64,000 nucleotides of DNA from Pyrrhosoma nymphula (lineage: Eukaryota; Arthropoda; Insecta; Odonata; Coenagrionidae): assembly GCA_963573305.1 (NCBI GenBank), contig OY754327.1, positions 181,792,386-181,856,385 of the forward strand, in the 5' to 3' direction. Made by a program: the position numbers and the translations under genes. The notes under the pieces were generated by a model that searched no databases, was not told the DNA's origin, and saw only the letters and a list, made by a program, of their open reading frames with translations. This document shows, in pieces, positions 22,105 through 34,800 of this stretch. Within the stretch, counting starts at the first letter, position 1; each line of letters begins with the position of its first letter.

Positions 22105-23180
22105 CATTTTCCGTGTTGAATAAATTAGGGGTCGATTGGAGGGACAGGCGTCTGATTCGAAATTTGTATATGAATCAGACTGCGCAGGTTAGGGTAGCCA
22201 ATGGAGAATCGGGATGGGCCACGATAGGACGGGGCGTGAGGCAAGGGTGCCCACTATCGCCGTTGCTTTTTAATGTGTATTCAGAAGAAATGGTAAGGGA
22301 GGCTTGGGGGGAGGAGGATGTAGGAATAAAGGTAGGAGGGGAGCTGATAAAATCAGTGAGATTTGCAGATGATCAAGCATTGGTTAGTCAGTCGGCCAAG
22401 GGGTTACAGTCAATGGTGAATGCATTAGAGGTGCAGTGCGAAAAGTATGGGATGAAGATCAATCACAAGAAAACGAAAGTAATGAGATTTTCTAGAAGTA
22501 AGAAGGCGGGGCTGAATATAAGGGTGGGAGGGCAGAAGATAGAGCAGGTCGAGCAGTTTACGTATCTGGGTAGTATTTTGGAGGCGAATGGGTTTAGTGG
22601 TAAGGACATCAGATGCAGAATTTCGCTAGCTAAAGAAGCATTTTCGAAGAGAAGGGAATTGATGAGGGGGGGTCTGAGAAGAGACGTAAAGAAGAGGCTG
22701 GTGAAAACTTTAATATGGAGCGTGGCGCTCTATGGGTCGGAAACTTGGTCATTGCGAAGGGAGGATGTGCGTAGGCTTGAGGCGTTTGAGATGTGGGTTT
22801 GGAGAAGGATGGAGAAGGTTAGCTGGATGGCAAGAAAGACGAACGAGGAGGTATTGGATATGGTCGGAGAGGAGAGGAAGCTTGTGGCAGAGGTTCGGAG
22901 AAGGCAGAAGAGATGGATGGAGGAGGTTTTGAGAGGAGAGGGCATGTTGAAGAGAGTGATAGAGGGGAGAACACTGGGGAAGCGTGGGAGAGGAAGGAAG
23001 AGGATAGGAATTCTGGACGAAATAAGAGGAGGTAGAAGATATGAAGAATTGAAGAGGGATCTAATAACGGGCCATCCTTAGGAGGGAATGCGAGACAATT
23101 TCTATTAGGTTGGGATACAAAATGGGGACTGTCCAAGAACCTACCAATCAGCTGGTAGAATACTTGAATGAAACCGCTTC
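22105..23180 (+). mobile_element. 5'-truncated non-LTR retrotransposon
   Basis: The insert holds the last two-thirds of a LINE reverse transcriptase and a short 3' tail. The 5' edge is abrupt, as expected of incomplete reverse transcription. Its GA-rich base composition (AGGAGGG, GAGAAGG) differs from the AT-rich flanks and suggests a fairly recent copy. The clade was not assigned with certainty. Target duplications and the exact 3' end were not resolved. Confidence 0.85.
22113..23081 (+). pseudogene. LINE reverse transcriptase, C-terminal part
   Basis: A 322-codon frame with no internal stop. Reverse-transcriptase landmarks are in order: NGESGWATIGRGVRQGCPLS at about residues 27-46 (R-x-G-x-R-Q-G-C-P-L-S-P-L-L-F), the catalytic FADDQALVSQ at about 88-97, GMKINHKKTKVM at about 117-128, and FTYLGSIL at about 157-164. 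A C-terminal helical, basic region follows with LYGSETW and a W-x-W-R-R-M segment. The family uses it for target-primed reverse transcription. The first RT blocks and the endonuclease domain are missing and it begins with TTG rather than ATG, so it is a truncated copy although the frame is intact. Confidence 0.88.
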
Positions 23181-23181
23181 C

Positions 23182-25640
23182 CATTCTCGTTTCATGTTCG
23201 TATAAAATTGTATCCAGTTTCTCAGCCAGTTTACAACTACTTACTTACCAGCAGTATTTGGCCTCATAAGAGATCCTATGCAAACAATATGATGAGATAA
23301 ACTCCGTGGCCAATTAACTAGTTTGGTCAAGTTTCAATCTTCTCTGATTTCACATCACGAACTAGTCATGCGTTCCTCCCTTCTTTGAACCCCTGCGTTA
23401 ACCCTATTCCCAAAAGGGCATTCTCGAAGTTTATTCGATTACAAAACAGCTTGAATAATTCTCAGTATCCGTTTTTTAATTAATTCTCACACTCATGAAA
23501 ATAAATGCAAAGGAGAAGTCATTTGAATGATGTCTCAATTGTTTTCACACATTGAAAAGAACACAACGAAAAGTGCACATTTTTTATTGATGAAACATCA
23601 TGGCAGCAAAGGGTGTAAGAACCGTAAAATGTTGATATGTGCGTGATAACAACTGCAGGTTTAGTTCTTGCCTGGTTCTTGTCAGTTCCCAGGTCAGTCA
23701 GTGTCAGCTCTCTGCACAGCTATATAGTTTGTTTTATGTTTTCATCCTCTCATCTAATTCATAACATGTGTTCCCTCAAATTTTGAAATAAAAAAATACC
23801 TCGGTAAAGATGTTGCGTGCATAACATTACCCTTTTTACATTATAATTTAAATTAATTTTTAATTAATAATATGCACGGACAAAATCCAAAAATGCCCAA
23901 GTTAACTGCCCAAATTTCAACTATCACCTTAAAAATTCGCAGTCCCCATTAACTACCTATGGTAACTGCCCGATAGTAATTGCGGTTTTTGAAGTAAAAA
24001 AAGGTATTCCACCCAATATTAATGGTAATTAATAACTTTTGCGCTTGGTATTTTCTTGTCTAGTGGTAAAACATATACTGCATGAAGACAATATTCCTTC
24101 ATACTTCCAAGAACGATTGTGAATATAAATTATCAGCTGATTTGTTACTTAAAAAATAGCAATGCATGTTCAAAATAGTGGTTTAAGCAAAAAGAGAGAC
24201 GGCAGGATATGGATAGGCTCTCGGAGTGTGCTGCGTTTAATAGTTTCTCACTCTATCCAGCTTATTTTAATGAATGTTTTGAGAACTGCGCCGCCCAAAC
24301 ATGAGCCAATTCATTTCTTGGTTAGCTGATGTTGGCTAGTTCTTTACTTCAACGAATAATTTGACACATTCTATTTGTCTCATTGTCTCAGAATTTTTTT
24401 ATGTTCTCTTTTCCCGCGTTTACTCCCTTTTTCGCGGGTCTTTTTTTTCACGGAATTTGTGCGTCTGGCGGATGTATGAATCGGAATTCTGTTTCTTCAT
24501 AGTGTCTGGTTGCATGAAATTCGCCTCAGGAACTGAATATAGGTTGATACAGTTCTCTGGAGTGGACACGTTAGACCTTTCTAGGTTATGGTAAAAAATA
24601 ATTACTGAATTGGCCTCTGAAATTCCCCTTAAATTGTCTTTCTTAAAAAAAATATTGAATCCTCTTACCATTATCGTAGGAAAAATCGTGAGAGTAATAA
24701 TAAAAAGGAATTACTTACCTCATCGTAATTCACATCTAGATTTTATACTTTATTGTAGTAATTCTGATACTCCTAACAAAAAGAGATCAATTCCTGTCGT
24801 GGTTATGATAGAGTATTTTAGTGTAAGCGCCAGTAATTGGAACAGAAATTTTGTTTTATCCTCCATTTATAATTTATCGTATCGGTGAGAAATCTGGGAT
24901 CACTGATTGAGTAATTTTTGTGAGAGCCACGTAGAGCAAGTGCACAGGTCTAACCACTAGGGTTCCTTATTTGTCGTATATATGCAATAAGTCCGATGGA
25001 TTTGTGTATTTTAAAGAGAGTACTTCGGGATTACGTAAGTAAATTAAACCTTATGACTTTCATTTTTGTAAAGAAGTAAACGATTTTTTTTGTGAAGCCA
25101 TTGGAAATTAAGATGCCCATAGTTGGTGACCTTTCTTAATATGTATGACAAGTATGTTATTTGAGTACACATAAAATAAGAGTAAATTAAAAGGCCTGTA
25201 GCTGTTAAAAATGTTTTCCTTTATTATTATAATTTGATTAGTGATGTTTCAACAAGTGGCGAAAAATACATTAATATATTTTAAATTAGCGTAAATATTC
25301 ATTTAAAGTCCCATGCACTTTAAAATTTTATTCTACACAATGTATTTGAAAGGTATAAAAATTAATTCAATTTTTAAAACACTTATTAGCTTATAATGGA
25401 GTTAGTTCTCTTCCGGTGTTCTAATTAGTAAAATTCCTCTGCATATAAAGTGAAAATGCATAGATATTTAGATGTAATGATGATGTTAATAGATTTCAAA
25501 TGTAATATATGTTATGTCAATTAGGTTGAACTGATAATTATTGGAAATATTTAGGCCCTTGCCTTGTCAAAGGTATAGTTACTTTGAACTCGATAATAGC
25601 TTCATGCTTGCTTTATTGCGTAGAAAGTAATGAATTTTTT
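23182..25640. other. Noncoding, likely intron of gene A or upstream sequence
   Basis: AT-rich sequence with no recognised gene. The frames at 24361-24594 and 24610-24888 lack domains. If an upstream exon of gene A exists at 9989-10107 or elsewhere, this is intron. Confidence 0.4.
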
Positions 25641-25648
25641 TTTTGCAG

Positions 25649-25837
25649 GGTGCAAAATTGTGGGGGATGGAGGTGGTACACCTACCAGTGGATGCCTGAA
25701 CTGTGATGCTGATGGACGATGCCGAAAATGCAGCGGTGTGATAATTTATGAAAGCAGAGAATGTGCGGATTCTTGTCCTAGAGGTTATCAAGAAGAATGG
25801 TCCACACTTGTAGATTACATGGGACGAATATGTAAAG
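25649..25837 (+). CDS. Gene A exon: furin-like Cys-rich ectodomain
   Basis: Acceptor TTTTTTTTTGCAG ends at 25648 and donor G|GTTGGT begins at 25838. The exon starts with two bases completing a codon (phase 1) and ends in phase 1. It encodes GCKIVGDGGGTPTSG, CLNCDADGRCRKCSGV, then CADSCPRGYQEEW and DYMGRICK. Eight cysteines in C-x2-C-x5-C-x2-C, then C-x3-C-P-x-G-Y spacing, resemble a furin-like/growth-factor-receptor Cys-rich repeat, normally extracellular and disulfide-bonded. The final CK is followed in the next exon by the juxtamembrane segment. Confidence 0.85.
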
Positions 25838-28800
25838 GTTGGTTGAATTTTATAATAAGTTTAAAAAATTAACAATCCAAATCATAAAAAACAAGCATGG
25901 TTGATGCGGTGATTTTCTATTTTATGTGAATTTTATTGTAGTTAATTTATGTTGAAGATTAGACAATCGGTGATTGGAGATGGAGCATTAAAAAAACTAG
26001 CATGGTTGTATGGGACAACAAAAGCAAGGTTGATCATCAAAGTAGAAAGGCACAAACTGGTGCATGTAAAAAAATTTAGCTTTAAATACTTGCATATTGT
26101 CATGGATGAAAACAGCATAGTATTTAGCTAGGATATTGGATGGAGATTTGGTTAATAATAAATAATTAAATAAATTTTTTTAATATACCACGTTTTTAAA
26201 ACGGACTAAAAAGTATAAAATAATTTTCCCTGGGCCCTTCTAAATTTTTGAGGGTGAATTTTTAGTGGCTATGGAGATATTTGTAAGACTTGAAGAGAAA
26301 AACGTGGGGTGCAGGCAACCCATGATAGTTAAGGAGGAGTTAAGGGACCAGGCGTCGTTGAGCAAACTCCCACAATTAATACCATTTACAATGCACTGAA
26401 ATTGGTTGTGAATTCATCCGGATAATCTACTTCTATTGCTGCTACCTGCTACTGCCTGCGCCCCTCGTTTTTCTCTCCAAGTCTTACAAATATCTCCATA
26501 GCCACTAAAGTTCACACTCAAAAATTTATAAGGGCTCAGGGAAATTTATTTTATACTTTTAAGTCCGTTTTAAAAATGTGGTATATTGAAAAAAAAATTT
26601 TTTTTCATTATTTTCTGCGTTTTAGTCTTATGCCCGGGTGAAAGTTTCCAATCAATGTTATACATCTTGATGAGACTCTGACAGGGACACATAGGAATAT
26701 CCCGATGCATTTCAGATTCTGTTCAGCTGACAGTGTGTGGAATTGAAATAATTAATTGATCGTTAATTAATTGTAATAACATGTAGCTAACATTGCAATG
26801 TCATCCACTTCTGAGCTATGGCTAAAATTACAAGCATCTACTAGCTTTTCAGGAAAAATGTTAATAATTAATTTTTAATTAATTAATCAATTCATAATTT
26901 TTTAAGACTTGTTTAAAGAATAATTTTCTTTATAATGTACCATTTTACTGTATTTATTGCTCTTGTTGTAATCTCTACATTGGTCCCTATGGTGCTCAGT
27001 TTTATACCGCAGATATCATTTTTTTGTAATGCTTCCTATAAGTTATTACATTTACTTCATGTTTTCATATTTTATCAAGTTGTATGTACATACATACTTA
27101 TTTACACTGTTCTGGCTAAAGCTAAAATCCATGCATCTATCATCATTCATGAATCTATAATGCATGCATTTTTAAGGCCTGGGTTTAGCATTACAGCTTG
27201 AGTGTGTACACATATTTTGTAGCTTTTGTTGCTTGGTTTAAAACCAGTCAGCATGTTTGTAACAAAAACTTGGATTGATTATTGTATGACTGATGTACTT
27301 CTTGTAGATTTATAAGTCCAGGCTCACTCCTAATTAATTGTTCATACCTTCCTTATTAGTATTCACCTTTGCACACCTACTCTCCTAGCCATTTGGCAAA
27401 GCACACAATATGTTAGTATAAGATGAACGAGCAGACATGGAAAAAGAGATGAATCACTTCTCACTAATTTTTCAGTATTTGCCCTTTTTTCTTAGGGGCA
27501 AAAGTAGAACATGATTTTGTTTGCGTAACGGGGTTAGGGGAGGGTGGTGTGGAAAAGGGTTCTGGGTTTTTCCTTTGGGGATACCAGAGACAGGGAGGGA
27601 AGGGGGTTAGGGAAGGTGAAAAGAAGTTAGTGTGGGTGGCAAGAGCTTGTAGTGCGGAGGGTGGGTTCAGGCTGTTCTTTCCCCTCAGCCTTGCTATCAG
27701 CAAAAGAAAGAGATGGGATGAGGAAATGGAAATAAATGTGTGTAAGTCCAGAAGAGGGGTGGAAGGATTGATGTAGGGGAAAGGAATATTTTGAAGGATG
27801 TTTTGACACATTGTATTTGAGTAAAAACTCATTGTATTTTCTCATTTATCAATGTTTCTTGATCTGATTTCCAGTTTTCAATTTCTAAAAAAAAAAACTA
27901 AATCTTACTTGAGTGGAGAAAGTAATACACTCACCAATGTGAAGTGTGGGACAGTAACTGCATTGTAGAACGTACACTAGGCTGGGGATTTTGCTTAAGC
28001 CAGTGGCTTTAATGGCATATGGGTTCTCGGCATTAGGGGAGTTGAAAGAGGAGATCCTTAACAACGTATGTCTTTTTAACTATTCTTCAAGACAGTCTAC
28101 CAATCTTTCCCGTTGGCATTTTGTAAGGAGTGCAACTTTTTAGACTAGAATATGCATAGATGTATCTAGAAGCATCTGAAGGGGGGGGGGTCACCACCGG
28201 GGAGGGGGGTATGGGGGGGTATAGAATACCCCCCATATAAAACAGGGGGTCTGGAAATTTTGAAAAATATACATCTTAAAATGACATTTTGAAGATGCTC
28301 TATAATGTTATGGAAGGTGATCTATTGGTGTACTATTAACATGTGTTAAACACATCATTTTTATGTTTTTTCAATCAATGGGAGGGGAATATGTAAGAAG
28401 ACTAATGAAGGAATGAAATTAAGGAAGTAAAGGAAGGAAATAAGAGAATGTAATAAGAGAATTTACAGATCCATGAATGACAAGAAGAGGAAGCTAATAA
28501 ATGGACTCATTCTCGGGCAAAAGAGGTAGATGGAGACGATTGCGGAAGGAATGAACAACTGAGAAAGTCCTAGGATAAGTGAAGAGAAGCAAGTGATGGA
28601 AGATTGGAATTTGAGAAACTTAAATTATATGGAGAGATGGACTGAGAAAAGAATGTATCGGACAACTGCTAAATAAATGAACCCTTCCATTGCTTGCTCA
28701 TCATGTTTATTTCTTAGGTTTTTTATGTGTTATCTGCAAAAAGGTATCTTTGATTGAATTTGTGATATGAAAATATGAATATCTACAGTTTTTTAAGTGT

Positions 28801-31800
28801 TCTCCCTTCGATAGAATAAATGGAAAGGGGCATGCTTATAGTAAGATCAGATGAATGTTAAATATTGAATTATCTCCCATAAAAAATTGTATATGCAAGT
28901 GAAAACTTAGAGCAACTCCCCCTCTCATGGATTAATTTTGACAGCTGGTCATTAAAAATTGAAAAATTTCATTTTCAGAGGCTGGGCCATGGTGGCTGGA
29001 GGATGGGGTTGGCCTGACTGGGAGGAGACTTGCTGTTGTTGTTGGAACGTGCAGTGGCCTTTTCATCTCACTGTTACTCATTTGTGGTGCATTTGTGTAC
29101 ATAAAATGTTGGAGAGCCCAGCGAGACAACACAGATTCTTGCAAAAATAGTTCAACACCTGTGGACTCAGCAGGCTATGGCTTTTCTCATCGCTACCCTC
29201 AATTAGCATGGGGTAATGGTAAGGATTAAGAGATCGTAGAAATCAGATTTATAATAATTACTAAACATAAAATTGAATGGACTTAACTATGAGATATGTA
29301 TACGCCATACCACCTCATTTATTTAATGCAATGATTGGAAATTTATGAGATACATAGTTATTTTTTTCCTTCTGTATGATTTTTTCCTCATTACGTGATG
29401 ATTATTGTCCCATTCTGTGCTCCTTGTTCCCTGAGAATTAAAATAGTTCCATTCCCTGGTTCCATCGTACCGAGTTAGGAATCCTGTTTCAAACTGCATT
29501 GAGGAGAGTATAAAACTAATTTTTAATTCAAGTAAGTTGAAAGACATTTTTGGCTAGCGGAAAATAGAAAATGCATTGATTGTAAATACTTATCGTCACT
29601 GTGAGAGAAGCTTTCGAATGAATACGTCATTTGAAAAAACCTGAACTGCTTATAGAATGCTTATGGTCCTTGGCATCGTTTTAAGGAAGGTCGACATGAA
29701 GATCATTAAAAATATATAATATAAATAAATAAATATTCATGGCAATGATGTAGTCACTTTCACATCAAAAACGGAGGCGAACTAAATCTTGATGAAAATG
29801 TAGTCAATTTGACGTCACATGAACGTTATTTTGACTTTTGTTTCCGATTGGTAGAAAATTTTCACTTGCTTCAGGTGTACATTACTTATATTTAATTTGA
29901 AATTTGAAAAGAAAAAAAACACTTCATGATATTTAGGTATATCAGTGGCCCAAATGCAAGTAACTGCTGCTACTTACTTTTCAACATGTATACTTTAACT
30001 TGAGATTTTGAAGTTTATTAGCCAGGCATGTTTTTGGTGATTTAAAGCATGAAATTTGTATAAATGTTGACATTCACTCAAGTAATGGTAAAACTTGCAG
30101 ACCTCTACTAATTTTGGAACAAAGTTTGAACATTTTTGAAATTTGAGTTATACATATTACCGAGACCACATATGTGGTCTCGGTAATGGGTGGAGTCATA
30201 TGTCATTCCACACATGGGTGGAGTCATATGACTCCACCCATGTGAATGCACATTGAAATATGTCGACCACTCATTACTTGGTGAAGGCTCCCATCCTTAA
30301 CTCTCTTCCCCTCAATTCTTCCTGATACAAAAATAATTCTTGATGCAGTGGAAACTGCCTTTAGTGGAATCACTTTTTTTTTGGAAATTTTCTGTTGTGA
30401 CACGTTTCCGTCATATACAGGTTTGAAGTACTGCATAGGGATAACATATTCTTTAAGAGAAATTAACTGTTTCAGCTTTTAATTGACACATTGAAATATG
30501 TACATACACAGGCAATGTTGCTCTTAGATTGTTCACACGTAATAATCACTTGTAAGAGACTACTCAATTTTCTTGCTCCATAAATGTATTATCTCTGAGT
30601 AATTTTTACAGACATTTACCAAGCTTAGAAGATTAACATCGTTGTTAACGAGTAAATATTTTATTTCTTCAGTGTTCTGAACCTCTGTATACTTGTTTAT
30701 AGACTTGCATCGTTATTGTGTTTCATTTTCTTCAATATCTTCCTCCCCATCATCCTAACTACACCCCTTTTCGAATGCTAAGGAATCAATATTAAAATCA
30801 CTGGAAGTGATTGCTAAGATTTCTTCTATCTTTGCTAAGTCTGTCACACTTTTTACATTTACCCCATTATGGAAGCAAGGTTATTAATGTCTTAGTTTAT
30901 ACTTATGCTATGTTTGTTGATAATGTCTCTATCATAGAAAACAAAGCAGAAATATTTGGTGACACTTTCACTTTTTACTCCATTAATTGCTCAGGTTCAC
31001 CTATTTATGGCATCAAGAACTGTTATAGATTAAGTCACTTCACTCACTTAGTCAGTAGACTCACCAGCAGTTAAAAGAGACTGCATTAAGAACTTTCTGT
31101 AATGAGCTTTCACTCTACAAATGATCCCATGATCCATGGACATGATACATGGAGTGATGCTTTAGTATTCACTGAGATCCACGCAAGTTTCACATTTGTA
31201 GATGAGGATGACACACAGCATTGTCCAAGAAAAGAACTACCTCTTGTCCTGCTGATCACATGGTAAAACAGCCCTGTTTCATTAAAGTTAAATTTGTCCT
31301 TCAGATGGTATTTTTTAATCAATTCATTTACTTTTAATTTTCAGCTGGAAATTATGGTCATGTCCACATCATTTGCCTCTATGCAAACAGTTCCACACAA
31401 TATTACGACAAGGTCAAAAACTTTATAGCCAGCCTTTATGATGCTTTAAACTCTGTATTCCCTAATTTTACAGCAAACACTTTTGCTTGGACCATTAGTC
31501 CAGTAAGTGGGATGTTTTTAGCTCTACTCTGAATTAACTCTTTCATTCCTCATTCCTAGTTTTTCTTATTTTTATTTTGGAGTATAAGATTTAATTGCTG
31601 TGAAATGTATTCTTTCTAACTCACCCGTATCTATACATACGTCAACCCATGTCTGAAATGACCATTAGAATTGTCCAATCTTTATATAAACTCTTTTTTC
31701 AAGTGAATGCAAGTTCAATTTTGAATTAAAATAACGCAAAATATGGTCAAATTCTCAAAAATTGAATTTTTCTGAAGGAATATTTCAATACCAATGATTC

Positions 31801-34800
31801 ACGATTTTGCATTCATATTTAAGAAACTTTAGGTATCACAATAGAACCCATGAATGGCAACTTCTAGCATTTAAAAAACATAATTCACAAAAAATTAATG
31901 TTAATTTATTTAACATTTTCCTATTTCGAGATCAAAGAGAAAAGAGTCAAGAGGAAAATGCAGTAATTTTTTGACACTCATGCAGGGATGATTTCTTTTG
32001 CAAAAACATGATGAGAATAATATTCAATGTCAATCATTAAGAAATAAATGAAGTCATATATGCATTCATGTAATTTATGTACCAACCTTTAGCATATTAA
32101 GTGTGCTGTACCTTTTTATTTTGAAACATGCTGTACTCCTGTTTTTTTCACATTTGATTTTCAATTACACCTCTTTTGCATTGCACTGATTTCTTTTGAT
32201 GAGGTCTATGATGGCAATTTTGTCCTGCAAACTCAGTGTGTTTCTTTTAGTCATTTTTCTCTCATTACTAAGCCACGTACACCACTTGAGGTACCTCACT
32301 TCAGACACTAAGGAAGGAAAAGCATTTGCCAAACATGAGCGACCAATGCAAATTTATGTGACTCAATAAAGGGGAATGTGATACATTTGATACACTCGGG
32401 AAATTTATTAAATATAAGAGATATAGCATGATGAGGGCCATTCAGGCCTAGAGTCAAGTTGTAATTATTAAGGTGGAGGAGATGGGATGGAAGGAGGTAG
32501 AGGAGATGTATATAATACATAATAAATTATTAATACAGAATCTAACCCGGTGGGAAGCCTGAGAGCAATTCATCAGTATTAATTAATTATGAATCTCCTC
32601 TACTTAAAGCAATAGTTATGTACATACTACAGTTTGAGGGGAAAAGATGAGTGTTATTTTTGGCAAAAACAGCACAATGAAAAATGTACATAATGGTGAG
32701 GATATTGGGTGTTAATTAGTGGTTTACCAAGGGTACAATTAGTTATAGGACGCATCATTTTTAAGGCTTGCTTCTGGATTGAGAAAGGCTGAATTTCCCA
32801 ATATGTCTTACCCCAGAACAGTTCACCATAAGAAAGGAGTGCATGGATTTTTTCTCAGTACTAAAAGTATAAAAGAATTTAACAATTTAACAGAAGAAAG
32901 TAACAATTGAATATGAAGTTGCAGCATCAACAAACCTGTCCCTATTTTAGGTACTGCATGTCAATTATGTTGGACCAAAAATGATCTTCACTTACACATT
33001 GGCAGCCCCAAGGGGGGGCAGTAAGAGCAATACACATTGGCAGCCCCCCCCCCCCGAAGCTCTGGTCTGGAGCCGCCCATGCACTTACATGGATACATAG
33101 AAATTTTACTGAATTTCTTCACCTAAAAGCAGAATTATTAATTTTTGTGTCAACTGAATGATTGTGGTAATTTTTGGATTGAAGTCGAAGGTATAAAGCT
33201 AAAGATATAATATATATATTTGACTGAATCTGAGTTTCTGATCAGCATTTGAAAGAATTGGTTCTCTCATTCTTTTTTATAATATAATACACATTCCAGC
33301 AGTTCCAGCTCACTAACTAATGGATATACCCATTGCAATTAAAACAGAATTCTCAATGCCTACTTTTTCAGCTTCTGAAGTCCCGAAAAACTCCCAGAAA
33401 TGTTAAATTATCAGCTGTATATATCATGATACGTTTGTTTGGCAGTTGTGCCTAATTGGAAAAAATTATTTTCCTTTCAGATGAAATAGAAAGGCAAGAA
33501 TTCTTACAGCAACTTGGAGCCCTACAGCCAGATGCCCATATATTTTTGGCAATGCTCAATGATACAAGGAGGAAATTCAGGAAAATACACATGAAGAATG
33601 GAAAATCTGATTCTCGGTGCAAGGCATATCGGTATGTTTTTGTTTTACGGTCCAGTAAAAAACTTATTGTCTTGAATTTTATTGCAATGATTTTACTTTA
33701 AGGTTTTTGGTATTGATTGGCTAATAGTCCATATTGTTAATTCAAATGGGGAACAGCCTTATCTTTCAAAATCATACTTGGGTCATGCTTTGCTGAATAT
33801 ATTCTATGTGAAGCATCAACTTATGATTCACTCTTCTTTAAAACACATCTTGTTGTTTTAAGGCAGGTTTGGATTCACATTGTAAGTACACATAGTGACA
33901 TATCCCAAAGCACGACATTACATTGCCTGCCTCACCCATCTATACCAATATCCCTGCCCCCCTCCCTCCTTCTGTTCCCCCAACATACTTCTCATTATTC
34001 CATTCAAAACGATATTCTTTTCTTTCTCCATAAAATTTGCTTAGGACTGCCTTTTGTCGTGACCTTCAAATTCCCTTACCTCTAATTACCCGCTTCTTTC
34101 ACCTACTCTTCCTCTTCTTAATTTCCCCTGGCCACTTCCTCTTTACCCTGAGTATGTTCTACTTTGCTGTACCCTCCATTCTGCTTACTTTTGCCATTAC
34201 CTATTCTTTAACTATTCATGTCAAAGGCCTCCAGTCTATTCTAATATCCTTTTCAAAGCCAAAACCAAGCATTCAGAGGCATGCATATCCCATGAAAGCA
34301 CTCAAAACACAGTGTGCCACTCATTGCTGTGTGGTTAGCTATGTAAAATGGGGTGCACATGGTACATGGTCATGTAAAATTGGGTGGACTGGAATCAAAA
34401 GTAAAACTGGCTAAAACTTCGAAGAACAAGTAGACCAATATTAGCAAGTTCTCAGCTACTCTGCAATCCATCAAGCTCCTCAGTGTTTGGGGAGCTATGC
34501 TTCTCCATTATATTTCATATTTGTCTGGTAAGAAGAATTTCAGTAAAGTAGGGAATAATATTAAATCACACACAATTTGCACTTTTCCACAGGATTGTGA
34601 CACTACAATGTGTTTCAACTCACAGATTCTTCTTCAGGTTCAAGAAAATTTTTGGAGAGGAATATGTGCATCATATATAAGAAGAGTGGAGGGGAGGAAG
34701 ATTCACACAGGAGGAAGGGCTTCCGGTGTCCCAGTGAGGGATGAGGAATTAGCGAGGGTGAGGGAGTCAATGGTTCAGGAAGGATAGAAGAATTAAAACT

